Below are positions 8,571 through 17,732 of a stretch of 33,724 nucleotides of DNA, piece by piece. The position numbers were made by a program, and so were the translations under genes. The notes below the pieces were generated by a model, which searched no databases, was not told where the DNA came from, and saw only the letters and a program-made list of their open reading frames with translations. This DNA comes from Cyclobacteriaceae bacterium (GTDB lineage: Bacteria > Bacteroidota > Bacteroidia > Cytophagales > Cyclobacteriaceae): positions 1 to 33,724 of the forward strand of contig JAMOMJ010000301.1 of NCBI GenBank assembly GCA_027067135.1. The letters run 5' to 3'. Within the stretch, counting starts at the first letter, position 1. Every line of letters starts with the position of its first letter.

Positions 8571-9185
8571 TTACTTAATCACAAGCTTAGAATGATAAAT
8601 CTGGTAAACTGGAAGTTCTTTAATCCCCAACTGCTCTGCAATTTCGTTTACTCTATCGTATTCAATTTTTGAAATTTTACGCTCAACCAAAATATCCTCT
8701 TCTTCATCGTTCATAAAAAAAGAAGTTAAAAATCGAATGATTACAAAGGGGGCTTTAAGCACCTGAGCACATTGTTGTGAATCATCTGCCTCTCCCAGTT
8801 TAAATGAGTTATCATGTAAGGCACTTACATCTACCGTTTTATGCATAAGATTTTTAATATGCTCATAAAAAACCGGAGCCCACTTGTCATAGCCTTTAAT
8901 TAGGTGTTCCATAGCAAAAACCACTGGATCTGTTTTCATCCAATAGCCTCCTTTTGATAATTTCCTTGCCTTTTTGTTTAAAGCCATTTCTTCAAATAAA
9001 CTTACGCTTCCATTTGACAAAGCAATACCAATAGATGGGGTTAAAAGAATGAGCGACAGAAAATCATGCTCTTCAATTTCTAAAAATTCAGCTTCTTCAT
9101 CAATAAACTTTTGTTTTAGGTCTGCAACCTCATCAAATATTCCAGGATAGTTGAGTAGAGCATTTACTTCATTTTCGGTAAACAT
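8571..9185 (-). CDS. Hypothetical cytoplasmic protein
   Basis: Long ORF adjacent to the preceding gene; MFTENEVNALLNYPGIFDEV start preferred over the upstream 16-residue extension. Confidence 0.55.
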   Translation of the reverse strand: MFTENEVNALLNYPGIFDEVADLKQKFIDEEAEFLEIEEHDFLSLILLTPSIGIALSNGSVSLFEEMALNKKARKLSKGGYWMKTDPVVFAMEHLIKGYDKWAPVFYEHIKNLMHKTVDVSALHDNSFKLGEADDSQQCAQVLKAPFVIIRFLTSFFMNDEEEDILVERKISKIEYDRVNEIAEQLGIKELPVYQIYHSKLVIK

Positions 9186-9345
9186 AGAATCAGTTTTTCT
9201 AAAGTTAGGTATAAATAGACTGCTGAGCACGGTTAAATAACTGCACCAACAATAAAACTAATATATAAAAGTAATTAATTTCTATTGCATACTTACTGTA
9301 TATTAGCTTGTAATTACTGCACAATTAGTGCTAACTTGGATTTAT

Positions 9346-9900
9346 ATGTACAAATCTATAACAATTGTATTGGCTCTTTTATTACTTTTTGCCTCAAAAA
9401 ATATGGCTCAAAACTCTTTTTCGGGTCATGCAGGGTTAAACTACTCTAATGTAAGCAGCAAAAATAGCATTAACCCAGATGCCATATTAGGATTAAATGC
9501 AGGGTTTACCTATAAGTTATACCTTGATGACCTTGGTTGGGCTGTTATGTCAGGTTTAGACTATTCACAAGAGGGTTTTGCAGGCCAAAGGCTTAATTAT
9601 ATAAATTTGCCTATTTCTGTTGGATTTGATTTTACAAGTTCGTTTAGCTTGTCTGCCGGTTTTCAGTATAGCCAATTAGTTGGAGGAGCGAAGGAAGTAA
9701 CCCAAGTTACATATTCAAGTAATTTTGCATTTTTGATAACTTTTGAGTTTTTCCCTACCGAAAAATTTGTGACTGGCTTACGATTTGCCAATGGGGTTAA
9801 AAACATAATAAAAGCACCAGATGTGCTTGTAATAGAAAATGCATCTACTTACTCTATTCAGTTTTATGTAGGTGTAATACTTTTTAAGCGCCCTAAATAA
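9346..9900 (+). CDS. Outer-membrane beta-barrel (PorT-like) protein
   Basis: Signal peptide MYKSITIVLALLLLFASKNMAQ; GLNAGFTYKLYLDDLGWAVMSGLDYSQEGF... beta-barrel pattern. Confidence 0.65.
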   Translation: MYKSITIVLALLLLFASKNMAQNSFSGHAGLNYSNVSSKNSINPDAILGLNAGFTYKLYLDDLGWAVMSGLDYSQEGFAGQRLNYINLPISVGFDFTSSFSLSAGFQYSQLVGGAKEVTQVTYSSNFAFLITFEFFPTEKFVTGLRFANGVKNIIKAPDVLVIENASTYSIQFYVGVILFKRPK

Positions 9901-9977
9901 GCTTTTAACTTGGTTCTTAAAATAAATTCAGGAATGAGCCTATATTTTCAACATCTCTTCCACTCTCTTAATTTCTT

Positions 9978-10024
9978 CTGACAGTTATCCCCTAGATAGA
10001 ACTTAGGCTGACAGCTATTCCCTA
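9978..10024. repeat. Two 17-bp imperfect direct repeats CTGACAG(T/C)TAT(C/T)CCCTA
   Basis: Copies at 9978-9994 and 10008-10024, 15/17 identical, 30-bp period, just upstream of ctaA. Confidence 0.6.
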
Positions 10025-10055
10025 CCCCAAACTCAACTAATTATTAATGGTTTTA

Positions 10056-10063
10056 TACTTTTG
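10056..10063 (+). promoter_or_regulatory. Candidate -7 element TACTTTTG for ctaA
   Basis: Exact TAnnTTTG, 5 nt before the ctaA ATG; -33 element not clear. Confidence 0.35.
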
Positions 10064-10068
10064 CCAAT

Positions 10069-11094
10069 ATGAGAACAGCAAAGTCAGATAAGGCAATTGT
10101 AATTTGGTTATTAACTGGTGCATTTTTAGTAGCTTCAATGGTTATTTTAGGTGGAATTACGCGGTTAACACAATCGGGATTATCTATGGTGGAGTGGAAA
10201 TTGATTATAGGTTCAGTTCCTCCAATGAATGAAACTGAGTGGCAAGCCACCTTTGAAAAATATCAAAATTTTCCAGAATATAAGAAGCTTAACATACATT
10301 ATACGTTAAGCGATTTTAAGTCTATTTTTTGGTGGGAGTATTCGCATAGGTTGCTAGGCAGGCTTATTGGTATTATTTTCTTAATTCCTTTTTTTGTATT
10401 TTTAGTAAAAAAGAAGCTTGACAAGCCTCTGACAAAAAAGCTCTTGTTTATCCTCTTTATGGGAGCTTTTCAAGGTTTTTTAGGGTGGTTTATGGTTAAA
10501 AGTGGCTTAGTAAATAACCCTCATGTGAGCCATTTTAGGTTAGCGGCTCATCTGCTTACCGCTTTTTTCTTATTTGCCTATATCTTTAATTTAGCATTGG
10601 TCATTGGCTGGCCTTCTAAGAATAAAATTAGAATATCGTACTACCGTCAATTGCTTAACGTACTGCTGGGCTTAATAATATTTCAAGTTATATATGGTGC
10701 TTTTGTTGCCGGGTTAAAAGCAGGGCTCTTTTATCCTACCTTTCCAACCATGAATGGAGCTTTGATGCCGGATGTGATCAACAATTCGTTTGTCACTGAG
10801 GGTTGGACTAGTTTAATTAATTCGGTGGCCAGTGTACAATTTATACATCGGTGGTTAGGCATAACCGTTTGGAGCTATGTGGTATTAATGGGTGTTTTAT
10901 ATGCCCCTTCTATGGCAGGAAAAATAAGATCAAGCTTTATTCTATTGGGTATAATAATAACTATTCAAGCGTTATTGGGTATTTTCACCTTATTATATAG
11001 TGTTCCACTTACATTAGGAGTGTTACATCAATTAGGAGCATTGCTAACATTGATGGCTTGGGTGTATGCAGCTCATATTTCACGATTAGCTTAA
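10069..11094 (+). CDS. ctaA: Heme A synthase (COX15/CtaA)
   Basis: GGITRLTQSGLSMVEWKLIIGSVPPMNETEW, WWEYSHRLLGRLIGI, FIHRWLGI motifs; multi-TM. Confidence 0.93.
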   Translation: MRTAKSDKAIVIWLLTGAFLVASMVILGGITRLTQSGLSMVEWKLIIGSVPPMNETEWQATFEKYQNFPEYKKLNIHYTLSDFKSIFWWEYSHRLLGRLIGIIFLIPFFVFLVKKKLDKPLTKKLLFILFMGAFQGFLGWFMVKSGLVNNPHVSHFRLAAHLLTAFFLFAYIFNLALVIGWPSKNKIRISYYRQLLNVLLGLIIFQVIYGAFVAGLKAGLFYPTFPTMNGALMPDVINNSFVTEGWTSLINSVASVQFIHRWLGITVWSYVVLMGVLYAPSMAGKIRSSFILLGIIITIQALLGIFTLLYSVPLTLGVLHQLGALLTLMAWVYAAHISRLA

Positions 11095-11220
11095 CCTGGG
11101 TTATTCATGAGTTTGGAATAAGTAATGATGCGAACAATTTATATCAATTGATTGTCAGGTATTTACGGCAGGGTTAACCCCGATAATTTTAAAATTTAAA
11201 CCCGAATTATGCAATAAAAC

Positions 11221-11339
11221 TTCGTAATGAGGAGCTAAAGAGCAATAAATCAGGGAGTTTTATTGGTTTCAGCATAGCACCGCTATGGTTAAATCAAAAA
11301 ACTCATAAAAGTTTTGATTTGCAGCTATTTAGCTACGAA
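11221..11339. repeat. 119-bp imperfect inverted repeat
   Basis: Outer arms TTCGTA...AGCTAAAGAGCAATAAATCA / TGATTTGCAGCTATTTAGCTACGAA; inner GAGTTTTATTGGTTTCAGCATAG / CTATGGTTAAATCAAAAAACTC. Confidence 0.65.
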
Positions 11340-11440
11340 ATTGGTTGTCCTTAAATTATAACTAACTGATTATCTTAATTTTAGAATTAGTCGGCTCTTT
11401 GGGCGGAAAATTCATGTGAATTTTTCGGGTTAAATCTATT

Positions 11441-12196
11441 TTACTTTGATTTTGTAACAATATCAAAATAAGCTTCAATCCCGTTGAGTGTTAAGTGCCT
11501 ATCGATATGGTTAAAAAGAGGAGTCAAAGGTTTTAAAACGTGAGATAAGCCTCCTGTAGCCACAATTTTAATATTTGGGGTAGTCTCAGATTTAATCTTA
11601 TCAATCATAAACGACACCTGGCCAACAAAGCCCCAAATAGTGCCTCCTTTAATGGCGGATACCGTATCGGTGCCTAAGGCTTTTTCAGGCAATGTAGGTG
11701 TTATTTCGGGCAATTGGGCAGCGGTGTTTGATAATGCTCGAATAGCTGTATTAATTCCTGGTGCTATGGCAACACCTTTAATTGCCCCTTTCGCATCTAC
11801 AAATGTGTAGGTTAGAGCTGTACCAAAATCTATGATTAAACTCTCCGTATTTCCAAATAACTGATTGGCCGCTAAGCTATTAACTAATAAGTCAGTTCCT
11901 AGTTCATCAGGATTTTCCGGCTTAATCGGTAATAGTTTATAATCCGATTTGTTTATTACCACTGGTGTAATGCCAAAAAGCAATTCTAATTCGGAACGAA
12001 CTAGTGGAGTAACAGTGGGTACAACGGAGCTAAGGCCTACCCCTCTAATCTTCTTTATATTTAACTCTTTAACCTGCTCTCTTAAAAGCAATAAGGGCTG
12101 ATCAGAATGAGTGGAGAATCTATATTCAGTCCATTTACTCTTTTCTTTTAGCCCCACAGTTATGTTAGAATTACCTATATCTACCGCTATAAACAT
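11441..12196 (-). CDS. coaX: Type III pantothenate kinase
   Basis: MFIAVDIGNSNITVGL, PDELGTDLLVNSLAA, IIDFGTALTYTFVD, GGTIWGFVGQ, ATGGLSHVL. Confidence 0.95.
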   Translation of the reverse strand: MFIAVDIGNSNITVGLKEKSKWTEYRFSTHSDQPLLLLREQVKELNIKKIRGVGLSSVVPTVTPLVRSELELLFGITPVVINKSDYKLLPIKPENPDELGTDLLVNSLAANQLFGNTESLIIDFGTALTYTFVDAKGAIKGVAIAPGINTAIRALSNTAAQLPEITPTLPEKALGTDTVSAIKGGTIWGFVGQVSFMIDKIKSETTPNIKIVATGGLSHVLKPLTPLFNHIDRHLTLNGIEAYFDIVTKSK

Positions 12197-12249
12197 GGCT
12201 TTTTATTAATGAACTCCAAAGTAAGTGCAATTACTATTTTAAAAAAAAA

Positions 12250-12257
12250 TATATTTG
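12250..12257 (+). promoter_or_regulatory. Candidate -7 element TATATTTG
   Basis: Exact TAnnTTTG 12 nt before the ATG at 12270. Confidence 0.4.
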
Positions 12258-12269
12258 TACTTACTGTAT

Positions 12270-13190
12270 ATGAAAAGAGCACTCTCTGACATCCAACTCG
12301 ATTTTTCTGAAGACAGGCTATTGGCACTTAATATTGCTATGGCTTTTATTATGTTTGGGGTTGCCCTAAGCATAGAGTCAAAAAACTTTAAAGAAGTGAC
12401 AAGAAACCTCAAATCAATTATTACAGGGGTGGTTAGCCAGTTTATTTTACTCCCTTTTTTTACATTTTTGTTTGTGTACTTTACACAGCCACTCGAAGGT
12501 TTAGCATTGGGGCTTATTTTGGTTGCCGCTTGTCCCGGAGGTAATGTATCTAACTTCTTTTCTAATTTAAGCGGTGGTAATGTGGCTTTATCTATCAGTT
12601 TAACAGCCATAGCTACCATACTTGCTATTATTTTTACCCCCATAAACTTTGAGTTTTGGAGTAGTTTATATTTAGGAGAAAAGGTTGGTAAAGGCATTAC
12701 ACTTGAAACCTGGAAAATGCTCAAAACTATCTTTTCAATCTTAGCTGCTCCCCTCCTTTTGGGATTGTTATTTAAGTATAAGTTTTCAAGCTTAGCTTCT
12801 AAAATTGCAGAACCCATTAAATTAATATCTTTTATTTTATTGGTTGTAATAATTGCCATTGCTTTTATTCAAAACCTTGGAATTTTTAAGCAATATTATC
12901 ACTACATAATTTACTTAGTTTTTTTTCATAATGCGATAGCTTTGGGTAGTGCATATTTAGTAAGCAAGCTTGTTGGAAATAATGAACAAGATAGCCGTAC
13001 GATAAGTATTGAAACTGGCATTCAAAACTCTGGTCTAGGCTTGGTAATAATATTTAGTGTTTTTCAAGGCAATGGAGGCATGGCCATTATTATGGCTTGG
13101 TGGGGTATATGGCATATTGTTGGAGGCACTGTTATGAGTCTTATTTTTACAAAAGGGAAACTATTTCAATTTCAACCTTTGAAATCTTAA
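12270..13190 (+). CDS. Bile acid:sodium symporter family protein
   Basis: Multi-TM; ALGLILVAACPGGNVSNFFSNLSGGNVALSISLTAIATI and IQNSGLGLVII are characteristic of the SBF family. Confidence 0.88.
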   Translation: MKRALSDIQLDFSEDRLLALNIAMAFIMFGVALSIESKNFKEVTRNLKSIITGVVSQFILLPFFTFLFVYFTQPLEGLALGLILVAACPGGNVSNFFSNLSGGNVALSISLTAIATILAIIFTPINFEFWSSLYLGEKVGKGITLETWKMLKTIFSILAAPLLLGLLFKYKFSSLASKIAEPIKLISFILLVVIIAIAFIQNLGIFKQYYHYIIYLVFFHNAIALGSAYLVSKLVGNNEQDSRTISIETGIQNSGLGLVIIFSVFQGNGGMAIIMAWWGIWHIVGGTVMSLIFTKGKLFQFQPLKS

Positions 13191-13208
13191 TTTTACATTT
13201 TTTTATCT

Positions 13209-14399
13209 ATGAAGTTGGTTAAAAAAGCTATTCACACAACCTTTATTGCCATTATTTCTTTCCTTGTTGGAATAATTTTGCGCTTTTACTTTAAGCGTTG
13301 GCAAGTATCTAATTATGAAAACATACCGCATAAAGGCTCTGTTATATTTGCTTCAAATCACCAAAATGCTTTTCTAGATCCTCTCGTCATTTACTTTTCG
13401 CAGCCGCGAATAAATTACTTTTTGGTTAGGGCCAATATTTTTCAAAATCCTACGGCCAGATTCTGGTTAGAATCGATGTATATGCTACCCATTTATCGTG
13501 TGAGAGACGGATTGAGGTCTGTAGCCAAGAATGATGAAGTGATCGAAAAATGTGTTGATATTTTGACAGATGGAGATCATCCGTTAGTAATTTTTGCCGA
13601 AGGGAACCATAATATGAGGAGAGCTTTACGCCCTTTGCAAAAAGGAATTGCTCGGATTGCCTTTGCCACAATGGAAGCCAACAATTTTGAGCTAGACCTT
13701 GCCATTGTACCTACTGGGTTAAATTATGGACGCCATACCCGCTTTCGTTCTGATATGCTGTGCAACTTTGGCCAACCTATTTACCTTAAAAAATATACCG
13801 AGCTATATAAGGAGAGCCCCAATAAGGCCTACCAAAAACTGGTAGCGGATATTTTTGAAGAACTTGATAAAGAAGTTCTTTCTATAAGGCCTTCAAGCTC
13901 ATACCAACATATCGAGAATGAATGGTTAAGCAAACGTTCAACTAACAGAGATATGATTGCTCAGTTTGCTAACGATAAAACTTTAATTAAAAGCATTTCA
14001 GAAAAATATAAAGAAGAGCATGTGGAAATTCCTGAAGAGGCTAAACATGAGCCTGCCCCTCCATTGCCATCTTTATTGTACAGAATAGCTATGTTCCCTG
14101 TGTTTATATATGGATTTTTAAACAGCTTTATTGGGTATAAAATCTTAGATATCTTTATAAAGAAAGTTGTCTCCGATATTCATTTTTATGCCTCTATTAA
14201 AAGTGCTATCAACTTAATTCTTGCACCACTTGTATTTTCACTACAAGCCTATTTAGTCTATGTTTTTACAAGTAATGGCCTTATTGCATTGGTCTATTTA
14301 ATAACCTCTCCCTTTGCGGCCATATTAGCGTTTGATTATAAATTTGCTGTTTTTGAAAGGCTACCTGCCATGAAAGGTGTTGCTGGTTATAAATTTTAG
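13209..14399 (+). CDS. PlsC-like 1-acyl-glycerol-3-phosphate acyltransferase
   Basis: NHQNAFLDP (Hx4D), VIFAEGNHN, IAFATMEANNFELDLAIVPTGLNYG. Confidence 0.88.
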   Translation: MKLVKKAIHTTFIAIISFLVGIILRFYFKRWQVSNYENIPHKGSVIFASNHQNAFLDPLVIYFSQPRINYFLVRANIFQNPTARFWLESMYMLPIYRVRDGLRSVAKNDEVIEKCVDILTDGDHPLVIFAEGNHNMRRALRPLQKGIARIAFATMEANNFELDLAIVPTGLNYGRHTRFRSDMLCNFGQPIYLKKYTELYKESPNKAYQKLVADIFEELDKEVLSIRPSSSYQHIENEWLSKRSTNRDMIAQFANDKTLIKSISEKYKEEHVEIPEEAKHEPAPPLPSLLYRIAMFPVFIYGFLNSFIGYKILDIFIKKVVSDIHFYASIKSAINLILAPLVFSLQAYLVYVFTSNGLIALVYLITSPFAAILAFDYKFAVFERLPAMKGVAGYKF

Positions 14400-14481
14400 C
14401 TCACTTAATGTTTATCGTATCTTCTTGCTTGGTGCGTGTTTTCTGTTTTCCTTTGGGTTTCTAATTTAAACAATCGCTAAC

Positions 14482-15138
14482 ATGTTATTTACCGCTCTAT
14501 TTCATACTCACAAATTAGTTGTTCTCCTTTTTGCAACTATCTATATAATTAAAACAATTCTACTGCTAATTGGTAGTGATAATGGTCTTGAAAAATTCAC
14601 AAAAATTATAAAGATTCCTGAAATAATTATTAGCCTACTGTTTTTATTAACAGGAGGTTATATGGTAATGAATATTGCAGAATTCGATGTGCTCTTTATT
14701 ATTAAACTTGTATTTGTATTTACCTCTATTCCTCTAGCTATTATTGGGTTCAAAAAGAAGAAGAAACTTTTTGCACTAATTTCTATATTTTTAATAGTTG
14801 GTGCTTATGGGTTAGCCGAAGTGCACAAAGCTCGATTAGGAAAACGACACGATTTTAAGGAAGAAGTTATTACTAACCCTGAGGCTCAAAATTATGTATT
14901 AAGCCTTCATGGTAAAGCTTTATACAACGCTCAATGCACCGTTTGTCATGGTGATGATGGTAGTGCAGGCTTATCAGGTGCCAAAGATTTGCGCTATAGT
15001 CAAAAATCTTCTGAGGAGGTAAAACACATTATTAACTCAGGAAAAAACACAATGCCTAAGATTAAACCTGCGCTTAATGAGCAAGAGCTAAAAGCACTTG
15101 TTAGCTATGTTAATGGCTTAAGAAAACAGGATTTATAA
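14482..15138 (+). CDS. SirB2-like membrane domain fused to c-type cytochrome domain
   Basis: N-terminal TM domain LFHTHKLVVLLFATIYIIKTILLL; C-terminal CTVCHGDDG (CxxCH) with distal Met (KNTMPKI). Confidence 0.75.
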   Translation: MLFTALFHTHKLVVLLFATIYIIKTILLLIGSDNGLEKFTKIIKIPEIIISLLFLLTGGYMVMNIAEFDVLFIIKLVFVFTSIPLAIIGFKKKKKLFALISIFLIVGAYGLAEVHKARLGKRHDFKEEVITNPEAQNYVLSLHGKALYNAQCTVCHGDDGSAGLSGAKDLRYSQKSSEEVKHIINSGKNTMPKIKPALNEQELKALVSYVNGLRKQDL

Positions 15139-15933
15139 CCTTTCAGCTTCTTTTTTTAGAATATGCCAAGTAGCAGAATCTAGCACTTGTTTGGCTTTGT
15201 AATTCTTTTTTTGACTATAATTTACAATTTCTTCAGCCCTTTCTTTAGAATATGGGTGTGTGCTTACCCACGACATTAATTCTTCTGCATCAGGATTATT
15301 TCCTCCTAGTGTATATAAAAAATTAGCAAAGGCAGTTGGGTCTATATCTGCTTTAATTAAATAATCTACCGATTTAAAATCGGCTTCTTCTTCTAACGAT
15401 CTATCATAAGCCGAGGAAGTAAGCGTCTTTATAGATTCAAGCAATACTTGGCTATTCCCATTTCCTGAGGTCATAGTAATAATTACAGCAAGCCCTATTT
15501 CTTTTACGAGCTTCTTCATTACGTGATCCATTTGTAAATGGGCTATCTCATGACCAATAACACCACTTAACTCTGCCTCATTTTTTACAGCAACTAGTAA
15601 ACCACTATAAATTACTAAGTGATTATTGGGTAGCGCAAATGCATTAACTTCATCATTATTAATAAGGTGAAGCTTAATTTCATCTCTTTCAATTGAATTG
15701 GATTCGCAAATTTTAGTTAAAATACTATCAATAGGCAATAAGAGGTCATCCTTAGTTACCTCTGTATTATTAGCGCTGTAAAATTCCCATAGCAACTCTC
15801 CTACTTTCTGTTCAGTAGAAGAAATATTTTCTTCCACCCCGAACAGCTCCATCCAATTCATCTGATTTGCAGCCCAGAGAGAAATTGAAAAAAGTGATAC
15901 TATACCAATAAGTCTAAATACTATTTTGTCCAT
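15133..15933 (-). CDS. M48 family Zn metalloprotease
   Basis: GHEIAHLQMDHV (HExxH), EEEADFKSVDYL, STHPYSKERAEEI. Confidence 0.92.
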   Translation of the reverse strand: MDKIVFRLIGIVSLFSISLWAANQMNWMELFGVEENISSTEQKVGELLWEFYSANNTEVTKDDLLLPIDSILTKICESNSIERDEIKLHLINNDEVNAFALPNNHLVIYSGLLVAVKNEAELSGVIGHEIAHLQMDHVMKKLVKEIGLAVIITMTSGNGNSQVLLESIKTLTSSAYDRSLEEEADFKSVDYLIKADIDPTAFANFLYTLGGNNPDAEELMSWVSTHPYSKERAEEIVNYSQKKNYKAKQVLDSATWHILKKEAERL

Positions 15934-16366
15934 TGCCAGGTTTACAAATTATATCAGTTACATCTCCGTACAGCCACCAATGGATATGTTTCCCTTTTCT
16001 AGTTTGAATAGAAGAGTAAATAGTAGCGATAAATTCGGTGAAATTAAATATGATAACTACGAATAGATAAGAGATGTAATGATTACTCACTGACTCATCT
16101 CCAAAAATGATTGAAACCGTCCACCAGAAACCATAGCTATTAATAAATACCAAAGACAATTGTGATAATAAAGCCTGTGTAGCATGCCACCGCACATAAT
16201 AGGTTCCATTTCTGTTAGCCAAGTAAAAAAAGAAAGTAGCAAACAAGTTAATAATAGGAATGGGTAAGCCTACGATTACAGCTATTAATGACATTAAATA
16301 ACTGTATGAAGCTTTTTCGGCTTCATGTTCATTTGGTTTGTAAGCAAATTTAGGTGTACTAATCAT
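15914..16366 (-). CDS. DUF4870-like membrane protein
   Basis: SYLMSLIAVIVGLPIPIINLFATFFFYLANRNGTYYVRWHATQALLSQ pattern. Confidence 0.65.
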   Translation of the reverse strand: MISTPKFAYKPNEHEAEKASYSYLMSLIAVIVGLPIPIINLFATFFFYLANRNGTYYVRWHATQALLSQLSLVFINSYGFWWTVSIIFGDESVSNHYISYLFVVIIFNFTEFIATIYSSIQTRKGKHIHWWLYGDVTDIICKPGNGQNSI

Positions 16367-16776
16367 AGCCCTTTATATATGTTCCATATCCAATTTGCAA
16401 CGACTAACGAGATAAGAGGAATAGTATATTTTTTTTGTCTTAAGTAGGATTCTACCAGTGAATAAAAAGTATATAAACTGTCTCTTTTCTTTATTAAGTC
16501 TATTAATATCCAAACTGGAAGTATTACTAAAAATGAAGTTAATAATAGCCCAAATGGGTTCCAGAGTATCGACTCAATTAAATTACCATGAAACAGAGCT
16601 TCAACGGCTCTTGTAGAACCACAAGAAGGGCAAGGAATACCTGTTACATTTTTAATTATGCAAACCGTAAAGCCATCATTAAGCCTATAACTGTTGTAAT
16701 TATAAATAAGCCAAGTAGCCCCTACTCCACACCCTATGCCCATAAAAGTATATAACTTATTACGGGTAAGGGCCAC
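16363..16776 (-). CDS. DUF2752 membrane protein
   Basis: CPSCGSTRAVEALFHGNLIESILWNPFGLL signature. Confidence 0.88.
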   Translation of the reverse strand: MALTRNKLYTFMGIGCGVGATWLIYNYNSYRLNDGFTVCIIKNVTGIPCPSCGSTRAVEALFHGNLIESILWNPFGLLLTSFLVILPVWILIDLIKKRDSLYTFYSLVESYLRQKKYTIPLISLVVANWIWNIYKGL

Positions 16777-17114
16777 TACACTAGTGCTTGTTGAATTTTT
16801 TCAAAGTTCTTTTCTCGTGTTGCTCCCATAATCAAGAAATAATCAACAATTGCCCAAATACCTAAGCCTCCACAAGTTAGTAGCTTTCCTACTCCCATGC
16901 CTGTGTCTCCAATTAAAAAACGATCTATACCAAGTGTTCCTCCTAGAATTGAAACGATAAGACTTGTGGTAGGATCTTTAAATTGCAGAGTTTGCAGGAC
17001 AGACCATTTGCTATCATCTAAAGCAATTAATCTATCTCTAATTTGATTTAGGTGATGACTTTCAAAATACTTGCCATTGGTCATGATAAACATATCCACT
17101 TTTTGTGCATCCAT
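16776..17114 (-). CDS. TM2 domain-containing protein
   Basis: GGTLGIDRFLIGDTGMGVGKLLTCGGLGIWAIVDYFLI. Confidence 0.9.
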   Translation of the reverse strand: MDAQKVDMFIMTNGKYFESHHLNQIRDRLIALDDSKWSVLQTLQFKDPTTSLIVSILGGTLGIDRFLIGDTGMGVGKLLTCGGLGIWAIVDYFLIMGATREKNFEKIQQALV

Positions 17115-17268
17115 AATATAGTTATTTAGGTTAAGTTTTTCTACTCTTAGGCTTTTCGATTACGCCCCGATTTAGCTTGTTGGTTTCGGCTCCAAGTGTA
17201 TCAAATGTAGGAAAATAGAACTGTATTTACTAATTACTCTTTTATTAGATATTCTAAAGGAAAATACT

Positions 17269-17730
17269 CTACTTTTCTTCTATCTTCTCTCCTGTTCTAA
17301 GACCCTTAGCCCAGTTTACTAAGCGTTGTTGCTGCTGCTCACTTAATCGTGCCTCTCCGTGTATAATTAAATACCCAGGCAATGGCATTTCACCCTCTCC
17401 TACTTCTTCCTCAATTTCTTCGAGCTTGTGTAGTTTTCTTTTGGTTGTAAAACTGCCCCATTCCGAAAAATTCAGTTCCTCTCTGGCTTCATTTATGTGG
17501 TTTTTTACCACCCAGCTTACTGGTGCTATATTACTATACCAAGGATAGGCAACCTGATTAGAATGGCAATCGAAACAAGAGGTTTTAATGATGGTTTCTA
17601 CATCTGTAGGCACACTTTCTACTACAAATATGGAATGATTAGGGTCTGATTCAGGATTTGTTTTGTCTATCCTAAAAAGTTGTATAATTACCAGAGCTGC
17701 TAATAATCCTAAAAATATCTTCCTTTTCAT
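17269..17730 (-). CDS. Heme-binding domain protein (Haem_bd-like)
   Basis: CFDCHSNQVAYPWYSNIAPVSWVVKNHINEAREELNFSEW; CxxCH. Confidence 0.88.
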   Translation of the reverse strand: MKRKIFLGLLAALVIIQLFRIDKTNPESDPNHSIFVVESVPTDVETIIKTSCFDCHSNQVAYPWYSNIAPVSWVVKNHINEAREELNFSEWGSFTTKRKLHKLEEIEEEVGEGEMPLPGYLIIHGEARLSEQQQQRLVNWAKGLRTGEKIEEK

Positions 17731-17732
17731 AA

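Noticed and set aside
10053-10250. 65-aa minus-strand ORF
   Set aside because: Antisense to ctaA.
12239-12859. 206-aa minus-strand ORF
   Set aside because: Antisense to the symporter gene, no recognisable domain.
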